A stretch of 64,000 bases of DNA from Rhodopseudomonas palustris (lineage in GTDB: Bacteria > Pseudomonadota > Alphaproteobacteria > Rhizobiales > Xanthobacteraceae). The notes under the pieces are model-generated. The model was not told where the DNA came from. It did not search any database and saw only the letters and a program-made list of their open reading frames with translations. The stretch spans positions 3,658,001 to 3,722,000 of the forward strand of contig NZ_CP019966.1 of NCBI RefSeq assembly GCF_003031265.1. Direction: 5' to 3'. Of this stretch, positions 7,624-17,100 are shown piece by piece. A program made the translations under genes and the position numbers. How positions within the stretch are numbered: the first letter of the stretch is position 1; the number at the start of each line of letters is the position of its first letter.

Positions 7624-8724
7624 CTAGTTGGCCGAACTGGCGCCCGGCCGCGGCCCGCTCGGGATGAGGCTTTCGATCTCCGTCACCGACCTGACCTCTG
7701 CAAAAGTGATCCTGGGCGGGCTTCCGCGCTGAATCAGATGCCCGACAAGAAACTGCACCAGGAGCGTATCGATGATCGCATGCATCCGCTCGGGCGCAAT
7801 ACGTCTGGGGGCCCACGGCCGCCAATCGCGCCAGCGACCTTCGGCATAGAGCTGATCGGAGAAGTCCGCGTGCTTCGCGCCGTCGACCATGAACACGTCC
7901 GAACCTGACGAGCGCGCCAGCGTCAGCAGGCAGCCGAAATCCTCCCATCCGATCTTGGTCTCGTAGTTCGGTCGATGCGACCATGTCCGTTCGGCAGATG
8001 GCAGTGACGCGTATACCGCCAAGAACGGCCGCTTCAGCCCGGCGGCTGCAGGAGTGTGGATCACCCAGCCGTCGAGATCGACGCCGGCCGCCAATTGCCG
8101 ATCCAGCGCGAGCGCCCTCGCCGCGACGGCCCCGCCGAACGAATAGCCGACCACCGCAATCCGGGAGAAATCGACTCCCTCGAGCATCGTTGACGCTTGT
8201 CCGGTGCGGAGCGCAGCCAAGACCCGCTGCAGCTTGTCATATCCCAGCCGGGTTCTACGCTCACTGGTGGTCGGGAAGCTTGCGTAGTCCTGCGCGGTTT
8301 GCATGCTGAAAGGCGCCAACCGAACCGTCTCGTCGGCAGCGTCCGTCGCGGGATCCGGCGGATCGTGGCTGATGTCGTCCATGGCGACGACGATGAAGCC
8401 TGCGCTGGCGATCGTGGAGAGCAACACATCGTTCTCGGATCGGCGCCCTCCCCACGAGGGGACGTAAACCACCAGCGGCAGCCCCCGATCAGAAGCGCCC
8501 GCCCTCACCGCAGGACGCGGCACCGGATTGTGCGGCCTCCAGATGCGGACAGCAGTCCCGGTGTCACGGGTGGAATCCGTCAAGACGACTTCTCCGACAC
8601 GCGCCTGATCGGTTGGCCTGACGAGCTTCGAGGCGTGACGTTCGGCCCATAGCGAGCCTCCGACCAGCGCTGCCGATACCAACCCTACCAGAGCGATGAG
8701 AAGCACGACGGCACCGCAGCGCAT
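7624..8724 (-). CDS. Alpha/beta hydrolase (platelet-activating-factor acetylhydrolase / dienelactone hydrolase type)
   Basis: 366 residues with an N-terminal hydrophobic signal or anchor (residues 5-25), so probably periplasmic or membrane-attached. The nucleophile elbow is GYSFGG with Ser195. The preceding strand LPLVVYVPSWGG carries the likely oxyanion region, and DGAKHADFSD near residue 280 supplies the probable catalytic His. The overall layout resembles PAF-acetylhydrolase-like hydrolases. It sits between the C-TE gene and the PPTase, so it may hydrolyse or mature the NRPS product after export, or confer self-protection. The substrate cannot be deduced from sequence. Confidence 0.8.
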   Translation of the reverse strand: MRCGAVVLLIALVGLVSAALVGGSLWAERHASKLVRPTDQARVGEVVLTDSTRDTGTAVRIWRPHNPVPRPAVRAGASDRGLPLVVYVPSWGGRRSENDVLLSTIASAGFIVVAMDDISHDPPDPATDAADETVRLAPFSMQTAQDYASFPTTSERRTRLGYDKLQRVLAALRTGQASTMLEGVDFSRIAVVGYSFGGAVAARALALDRQLAAGVDLDGWVIHTPAAAGLKRPFLAVYASLPSAERTWSHRPNYETKIGWEDFGCLLTLARSSGSDVFMVDGAKHADFSDQLYAEGRWRDWRPWAPRRIAPERMHAIIDTLLVQFLVGHLIQRGSPPRITFAEVRSVTEIESLIPSGPRPGASSAN

Positions 8725-8796
8725 CGTTCAGCCGAGCCCCCGCCGGGAGCCTCCGACAGACACGTTGTGATAATTACTCGCCGACGACATCGGTCC

Positions 8797-11106
8797 TCAG
8801 CCCACGGAGCGCTTTGCGGACCAGCGGCCCTCCCGCCGATCGATCATCCAGCTCATGTATTCGGCGATAGTGGCGACCGCGGGTTCGCGGGTCATGTCGT
8901 CGTGTGCACCAGGAACGTCGAAGATCCGCAGTTGCCCATTCACGACCTTGTTCCATCCGAGGCCGCGCTCGAACAACCGTCCGACGCGCGATTTCGTGCT
9001 ACGGAACAGCACGACTTCGCCGTCATACGGCTTCCAGGGATACAAGGCCCTGGCGTCGAGCAGATAATCCATCAGGCCGTGATTGAGGAAATCCTCGTTG
9101 GTGGCTCTCGGACGTGGCGCATCACCGCCGCGGCCGATCAATCGAACGAGTGGATTGTTCCTGACGATCGAGTACTGCGACATCGCAGCCGCAAGGCTCA
9201 TGTCCCCGGACCGGACCTTCCGGATCCGTGCGAGCAGATCGGGGATGATCCTGTCAGTCAGTTGGACTCGCCTGAGGAAACGGTCGAACCGGCTCATCGA
9301 TTCCACGTAGCCGGGCGCGACCGTATCGAGCAGAAAGATCACCGACACTTCGCCATTGAGGCTCTTCAGTTGCTGCGCAACTTCGAGCGCGACGTTGCCC
9401 ATCAGGCAGAGGCTGATCAGATAGTACGGACCGACCGGATCGTGTGCCCGGATCTGCCGAACCGCGTCGGCCGCAATCCTGCAAATGCTGTCCTGATCGA
9501 GCGGCGGCAACTCGGCGTCATCCGCCCATTGCAAGTCGACAAACGGACGCCCCGCCGCTACCCGCTCTACCAGAGGATAGTACAAGGACCGATTGCTCAA
9601 CGCGAAGATCGGCGGCAGCTTGCCGTCGGATTGCAGCACGCACGGCTGAAAATAGGGTCGCGTAGGACGGCGGTTCGGCATCCTGCGTTCGAGCGAAAGC
9701 GCAAGAGGCGCAACGATATCACCGGCCGGCTGATCGCCCTTCAAAGCGGGCGCAACGCTCTTCGGGTCGCTCTCGATCGGAGCAACCTGAGCTTCCATCT
9801 CCTCCGACCACGCTTTCAGCAGCGCATCAGCAGCGGCAGCGACGTGATGGTCGGTATTGTACTCGCAGGAGATCCGCCACCCCTCCTGCCGCTCCACCAA
9901 GAAGAAACTGAATTCGTAGAGGCAGCCCGTCGTCGCCGACGGCAGCGACACCAGTTCGAAGTCGCCATGCCGGATCACGCCGGCCTGGCCGGTCTCGACA
10001 TTGCCGGCGGCGAAGTTGATGGCGTAGCCGAGCGGCAGATCTTTCCGATCCGACAGTTCGATGCCGGCGGCGATCTCGGCGAAAGGCAGCGCCTTGTTCG
10101 CCAGCGCCTGCGAGACCTCGTCCCTGATGCGGCGCGCGTGCGTGAGCGGATCGCTCCCCGCCTCGATTCCGAGCCTCAGGACCACAGTGTTGACCACGGG
10201 GCCGACCAGATCGAACAGCAACGGATCATCACGGTTGGCGACCTGCGTCCCGATGACGATCTCGTCGGCCTCCAGCTTGCGGCCCAGCGCGCGCGTCAGG
10301 GCCGCACACGTCAGCCCATACATCGTGAAGCCTTCCTGCTGCGCCAGTGATTGCAGCGCATCCGTCAACAGCCTCGGAAGAACACGGCTCCTAATCTCGC
10401 CGTTGCGGCCGGCATCGAGCACGGGCTGCCTGGTCGGTTTGATGTCCAAAGGTGACAGCCCCGACAGCTTGCCGCGCCAGTATTGCCGCTCCTCGGTCAG
10501 GCCGTCGCTCGCCAGTAACGCCGACTGCCACTGCGCATAGTCCACGTACTGAAGGTTCAACTCGCGGCAGTCTGGCCTTTGACCGCGCTCCAGTGCATCG
10601 ACCACCTGGGCAAATTCGTGCGCGATCAGTCCGACCGACCAGAGATCTGCGATGGCGTGATGGATCGTTAGCAGCAGGATCGCTTCGTTCGGCGAGCGCC
10701 GAAGCACGGTCGTTCGCCACGGCGGCGCGACCACAGGATCGAACGCCGCCCTCGCCTCCAATGACGCAAGCCGCTCCGCCTCCGCCTGATAGCGCTCGCT
10801 CGACAGCTGCGACAGATCGATCAGCGATAGTTTCGGCGAAGTGTCGACGACAATCTGTGAGTAGCCGTCGGCCGAGCGTTCAAATCTCGTCCGGAGCGCC
10901 TCGTGTCGATCGGCGAGAAAGTCCAGCGCCTTCTGGAGCGTCTGGTCGCGCACCGCTCCCTTCATCTGCCAGCGCATCGCGATATTGGCCAGCGAAGAGC
11001 CTGGATTGCGTCTCTGCAGTTCGAGAAACCGCTCTTGAATGCTGGTGCAGCGGACCGGTTCAATCCCCGGCTCTTGTCCGACTGCTGAGGGGACCTGCGT
11101 CTTCAT
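8797..11106 (-). CDS. NRPS terminal protein: condensation domain plus thioesterase with Cys nucleophile
   Basis: 769 residues. Residues about 18-445 are a condensation domain: the HHxxxD motif is HHAIAD (149-154) but the usual following Gly is Leu, and VGPVVNTVVLRL matches the C-domain NxxPxR-region pattern. Residues about 500-755 are a type I thioesterase: GPYYLISLCLMGNVALE aligns with the GxSxG elbow but has Cys567 instead of Ser, with Asp594 (LLDTVAPG) and His735 (VPGAHDDM) as the rest of a Cys-Asp-His triad. There is no carrier domain between them; the 445-500 linker lacks any LGxxS motif. The ATG overlaps the stop of the 2677-residue protein (4-base overlap), so they are co-translated. 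Expected role: final condensation or cyclisation and release of the peptide-polyketide. Confidence 0.88.
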   Translation of the reverse strand: MKTQVPSAVGQEPGIEPVRCTSIQERFLELQRRNPGSSLANIAMRWQMKGAVRDQTLQKALDFLADRHEALRTRFERSADGYSQIVVDTSPKLSLIDLSQLSSERYQAEAERLASLEARAAFDPVVAPPWRTTVLRRSPNEAILLLTIHHAIADLWSVGLIAHEFAQVVDALERGQRPDCRELNLQYVDYAQWQSALLASDGLTEERQYWRGKLSGLSPLDIKPTRQPVLDAGRNGEIRSRVLPRLLTDALQSLAQQEGFTMYGLTCAALTRALGRKLEADEIVIGTQVANRDDPLLFDLVGPVVNTVVLRLGIEAGSDPLTHARRIRDEVSQALANKALPFAEIAAGIELSDRKDLPLGYAINFAAGNVETGQAGVIRHGDFELVSLPSATTGCLYEFSFFLVERQEGWRISCEYNTDHHVAAAADALLKAWSEEMEAQVAPIESDPKSVAPALKGDQPAGDIVAPLALSLERRMPNRRPTRPYFQPCVLQSDGKLPPIFALSNRSLYYPLVERVAAGRPFVDLQWADDAELPPLDQDSICRIAADAVRQIRAHDPVGPYYLISLCLMGNVALEVAQQLKSLNGEVSVIFLLDTVAPGYVESMSRFDRFLRRVQLTDRIIPDLLARIRKVRSGDMSLAAAMSQYSIVRNNPLVRLIGRGGDAPRPRATNEDFLNHGLMDYLLDARALYPWKPYDGEVVLFRSTKSRVGRLFERGLGWNKVVNGQLRIFDVPGAHDDMTREPAVATIAEYMSWMIDRREGRWSAKRSVG

Positions 11107-14100
11107 GTTGTCCTCACGCGGCTCGAGGAACGCCGAAACTCTGCGAGCGATGGCGTCTTCTTGTCGGACGACTGCGCTTTTGCCGCGACGGAAGCTCGCC
11201 GCGCCAAATCGCCCATGCTTGGATTGGTCATCAGATCTTGCGCCCGGATCGGCAGCTTCGCTTCGGAAAACCGCGCAGCCATCCGGAATACGTGCAGACT
11301 GGTCGCACCGAGCGCGAAAACCCGGTCGTCCGGCTTGATCCCGGTTCGATTCAACGCGGCCTCGACGATCGAGATCACCTTGGTCAGAACCTCCGGTGCC
11401 GGCTCGTCGCGCGCCTCCGCTTTGTCGATGAAACTGACGACGATCGACGGACTGACGATCGTCGCCGATAGCGCCTTCCGATCCAGTTTGCCGTTTGCGG
11501 TCTTGGGCACTTCGGCAACCGCGACAAAGCGGTTGGGAACCATGTAGTGAGGCAGGCTGAGCTGCGCTGTCTGCTGCAGGCTGTCGATGCTCACCGTCAT
11601 GCCCGGCTTCGCCACGAAGGCAGCCACCAGCGCGGCGTCGGCAGTGCCGGCATTCTCGACCATGACCGCGGCGTCCAAGATCTCTGGACAGGTGCGCAGC
11701 ACGGCCTCGATCTCTTCCAACTCAATGCGGAAGCCGCGGATCTTCACCTGCTGATCGCGTCTGCCGAGCAGTTGAATGCTGCCGTCCGCCAAGCGTGTGG
11801 CCAAATCGCCGGTTCGATACAGACGCACCGCTTCCCCATCCTGCAACGACATCACGGGAAACGCTGCGGCTGTCAGATCCGGCCGGTTGACGTAGCCCTT
11901 TGCAAGACCAAGTCCGCCAATACACAACTCCCCAGGGGTGCCGACTGGCGCCTGCGTTCCGTCATCGGACAGGATGTAGAGATCAGTATTAGCCACTGGT
12001 TCGCCGATGACGATCGGCCGGCTGGCATCGACAATCCGTCCGCAGGCCGACCAAATCGTGGTCTCCGTCGGCCCATACATGTTCCACAGTTCGAAGCCTG
12101 CGGCGATCAGCTTCTCGGCAACATCGCGCGGCAGCGCCTCCCCGCCGCTCAATGCGCGAAGCGGGCGCGAAGGCTGCAAACCAGCTTCAAGAAGTACGCG
12201 CCAAAGCGTCGGTGTGGCCTGAACGATCGTCGCAGCGCTGGTTTCAATCAACCGCACGACGCTCTCGGGCTCGAGCAACCTGTCCTTGCTGCAGATCACG
12301 GTCCGTCCGCCGCAATACAGCGGCAGAAGAAGCTCGAGAACCGCGATGTCGAACGACACCGTGGTCACTGCGACGATCCGATCATCGGCTCCGAAGCCTG
12401 GCCGGACCGCCATCGAACCGAGGAAGTTGGCGAGTGCGCGGTGAGTGATCTCCACGCCCTTGGGCGTTCCGGTCGAGCCGGACGTGAAAATCACATAAGC
12501 GGTCGAGTCCAGCACCTCCTGCGAGGGTACCGGTCCGCGACGAGCGGACGATGCTGCATCGATCTGTGCGGCATCTCGCACGAGATCGATCACCGGCACC
12601 CCCATTTCGGCCGCAACCGGACAGTCCCCTCCTGACGTGATGAACGCCGCAACCTCGGCCGCTTCAGCCATCTGCCGAATCCGAGCCACGGGAAGTGAGG
12701 GATCGACCGGGACGTAGGCGAGCCCAGCTTTCGCGACCGCGACTAAGGCGACCGGCAGATCAAGGCCCCGTTGAACCGCAACTGCGACCCGGGCTCCGTT
12801 GGCCGGATTCAGCGCTCTCAACAGCCCCGCAATACGATTGCTCCTCGATTCCAGATCGCGATAGCGCAGAACTTCCGTCTCGTACTCCACCGCAACCGCG
12901 TCAGGCGTAAGGTCGCAGTTCCGCTCGATCATCTCCACCAGAGGAATGTCGAAACGCGAGGCTTGCAGTGCGTAGGTCGTTCCGCCTGCAGTCCCAGGAA
13001 CGGTTGGCTTCTGCAGCTTCAGGTCCTGCAGGATGATCTGGGGCTGCTCGAGCGCTTGTCCCAAGATCTTGCGGAGTTGATCGAGCCATCCCGACACCGT
13101 CGTCCGATCCAGAAGATCGGTCGCGAAATCGACCTCGATCGTGATGTCGTCGTCCGTTTCGATCATGTTGATGAAGATGTCGAAATTGACGAAGGCCTTT
13201 GGATTGGTATCGACGCGCGTGTCGGCGCCGCGGAATGTCAGCCGAGAGCCGACCCGTTCAAGATTGAACTGAATGTCCGACAGCGGTGTCCGGTTGATGG
13301 TACGGGGAATGTCCAGATCACGGACCAACGATCCCAACGTGTAGTCCTGGTGATCGAAGATCTCGTTCAGCTTCTCGTCGACATGCTTCAAGTGTTCACA
13401 GAAGGAGACCGCCGACCGAGCGGCGACCGGCACCGGCAGGAAGTTCACACAGTGCCCGACCAGATCCTGCCGATCCAGCAATGCCTGGCCGCCCATCGGG
13501 ACGGTCAACACAACGCTCTCATTGTCGCAAAGCCGCGCGAACAGAGTCTGCACCGAGGCAAACAGCACCGTGAACAGGGTTACGCCCTGGCGTTTGGCCA
13601 GCTCTCTCGCCCCGCCGCAGAGGTCCTGCCCCAACCGCTCGCGCAGAGATGCACCGAGGAAGCTCTTGACCTCCGGGCGTGGGCGGTCGAGCGGAAGCTC
13701 CGAGGCGACCGGCACATCCGCAAACTGCTTTCGCCAGAACTCAACCGTGGACGCAGACGGCCGCGGCCGCTCCGCAGCATGTTCGGCGAAACTCGCGGCA
13801 GGCACCAGCGACGGCGTTCTTCCCTCCCGATAAGCATTGTAGATCTCGGCCAAGTCACCGAGCAGGACGTTCATCGACCAGCCGTCGCAGATGATGTGAT
13901 GCGCGGTGAAGACCAGCACGTGGATGCCAGACCCCACACACAGAACGCTGGCACGAACCAACGGCCCCTTGAAAAGGTCAAATGGCGTTCTTGCATCCTT
14001 GGCCAGCCACTGCGCCAGTTCGGCATCGGCGTTGGCCTCGTCGAGCTTGATGACCGGCACCTTGGGCACGAAATCCGGACTGATCTCGAGCATGCCGGTG

Positions 14101-17100
14101 AAGTCAACGACACGGCTACGAAGTGCCTCGTGGCGCCGCACGACTTCTTCGACCGCTTTGATCAACGCACTCTCGACGACGGGCCCATCGAAGCGAATGC
14201 TGACCGACTCGTTGAACGCCATCGAGGCTGCATCGCCCATTTGCGCCGCGAGCAGCACCTCCATCTGAGGCTCGGTCAGGGGTACTGTTTTGGGTTTCCG
14301 CGCCTGAAGCCCTTCGTCGTCACCGAGACTGGTGGACTTCTTGGTGAAGCTTTTGGCTTCTCCCGTGATCAGCCCGGCGTCCGCGAAGGCCCCTATCGCT
14401 CGTTCGAACGCGCCGTCGATCGCTTGGCACTGAACGGCCTCATGTGCAGTCGTGAGAAAACACGGGAAACCCTCGTGGACATGAATGCCCTGTAGGCGAA
14501 GCTCGGCAAACAACAGGCCAGCGAACCGCCCCAAAGGTGAACCATCGACAAAGAACCAGCTCGCACAGGTCTCAGCCCGTGTCGGTAGTCCGTAATTGTC
14601 GAGGTGCGAATTGATCCGATCGACAAGCTGCCCGGTGCGCTGCGCCAAGGGCGCATAGATCTCAGCCTTGTTCCGTTTGATGTGCTCAAGCACAGCGCGT
14701 GCTGCGGCGAGCACCATCGGATGCCGAACGAACGTTCCGGCGAAGAATGTCGGCGCGACTTCCGGCTCGCTGTCGTCGCCATATTGCCAGAAGCCGCCGT
14801 CCAGCGCGTCCATGAAATCCGCGCGGCCTGCGACCACCCCGATCGGCATTCCTCCGCCCAGCACTTTGCCATAGGTCGCTAGGTCAGCCTTGATGCCGAA
14901 CACTTTTTGCATGCCACCGGGGTCGACCCGGAAGCCCGTCACCACCTCGTCGAAAACCAGCGCCGTCCCGCTCTTCGCGGTCAGCTCTCGCAGCGACGCC
15001 ACGAAGTCTCGCGGCTGCAAAGCCGGGTGCCGGCTTTGAATCGGCTCGACGATAACGGCGGCGAGATCGTCGGCCATTTGACTGACAAGCTCGAGGCTTG
15101 CTGGATGGCCGTACGGCAGAACGATCATCTGTCCGACGTTTTCGGCCGGGATGCCGGACGCGATCGGAAGCGCACCGGGGACGCTCCCCGCGCGGCACGA
15201 CTTGATCAGAACCTCATCGAACTGACCGTGATAGGCGCCACTGAACACGACGACCTTCTGTCGTCCGGTCACAGCGCGGGCCACCCGGATGGCGGCCATG
15301 ACAGCTTCGGAACCGGTGTTGCAGAAGGCGACCCGCTCATTGCCGGTCATGGCGCTAATTCGCGCCGCGACTTCCCCGGCCAGTTCGGTCTGCGGTCCGA
15401 TCGCGAATCCGTCTTCCAACTGTGCGTGCAACGCGGCGGCGACGAATGGCGGGACATGGCCGAACATCGTCTGGCCGTAGCCATTCACCAAATCAATGTA
15501 CTCGTTGCCGTCGACATCCCAGATCGACGCTCCCTTCGACCGCTTGCACACGATCGGGTAAACCATCTCCTTCCATTGCGCATTGAAGCCGCTCGCGGTC
15601 CGGGGATCGGCAAGAACTCTGCGCGACGCCTGAGCGCGTGACTTCGATCCAGGAGTGCGGTCGTTATAGCGCCGGACAAGATTCTCTATGTAGGAGCGCT
15701 GCTCCGGTGCAAGTGCGAGATCGCCATCGGCCGCGCCGGGGCGATACATCTTAAACCGCCCGCCCCCTTCCTCACCCGTGTCGGGCATCACAAGGGTAGT
15801 CTCAGCCGCGCTCCCTGAGCTGCTATCGGCCGGCGCCGCCGCAACAGGCAACTCGACAGCGACGCGCTGTTCTTTGCCGACCGCCGCAAGCTGAGCAGCA
15901 AAAATCCGCTCCATCGAGTGCAGTTGCTCGCGAAGCAATGCCTCGACTCCCGTGGCTCCCGCCACCACCGGCGCCGGCGGGCCTTTCGACAACACAGCCT
16001 CTGCCGGCCGCTCGACCATCGCCACCTGGGGCTTCACGGCTGCTCGCTCGGCCTGGGGCAATTTGTCGGCCGGTGCCGAGACCTTCAACATCGCAGCCAG
16101 GGCGTCCAGTGAGTTGAGATCTCGCATCAACTGCCGGAACGTGATCTTCACCCCAAACGACTTGTTGACGCGCTGCGCGACCTGACCGAGCAGTAAGGAA
16201 TCGAACCCAAGTGAAATGAACGAGGTCGCCGCTTCCTGATCCGAAAGAGGTCGTCCCGAGACATCTGACAGAATAGCCGCAAGCGCCTTGATCAGCGCCT
16301 TCGAGACCTCGTCACCCGACATCTTACTCTCCATCGAAACACTACGCAGACCATCCTGATCGCTACGCGCCTCCTGCGGAGGAACGGTCTGAGGGAACGC
16401 GTCTCCTCGGGCCGATGCGACTGGCATGATCATCTCAGGACCGGCCGCAGCAGGACGCGCGATCCAATGGCGCGTGCGCTCGAACGGATAGCTTGGCAAT
16501 CGCAGCCGTGCGGCACCCGCGGCTGGACGAACATCGGATTTCAGCCTCGCGCCGTGTGCCCACAGATCTCCGAGCGCTTGAGCGAAGGTGAGCTCTTCGT
16601 CGTTTCGCTCCGCATAGTCCGGTGCGGTCGTAACGATCGCCCGGACCTTCGACGCGGACGATGAGGCCCCTGCAAATGTCGACAGCGTTCGACCCGGGCC
16701 GACCTCCACCAGCAGACAATCCACCCGCTCGGATATCGTATCGATCAGCGTGTTAAGCGCGGCGCGGAAGCTGACAGGCTCGCGGCATTGACGGGCCCAA
16801 TAGGCCGGTGACGTGGCCTCCGCCGCGGTCATCCAGGTTCCAGTGACGGTCGAGATCAGCCGACGCTTCGGTGGCCGGAGCGGAATCCCGGCCGCAACCT
16901 TCTCGAGCTCGACTGCCACCGGATCCATCATTGCTGAATGGAAGGCGTGTGACGTGTGGAGACGTCGATGGGGAATCTCCGCCCTCTCCAACCGGCGCTC
17001 GAGCTCCTCCACAGCTTCAAAAGGACCGCTGGCGACACTGAGACGGGGCGAATTGTCGGACGCAATCTCGACCCCGACTGGCAGGTGCGCCAACAGCTCG

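Noticed and set aside
8767..10350. 527-residue plus-strand open frame
   Set aside because: Antisense to the C-TE gene; composition (many Arg, His, Asp) is typical of the complement of a high-GC coding strand.
12771..14495. 574-residue plus-strand open frame
   Set aside because: Antisense shadow of the PKS-NRPS gene; no protein features.
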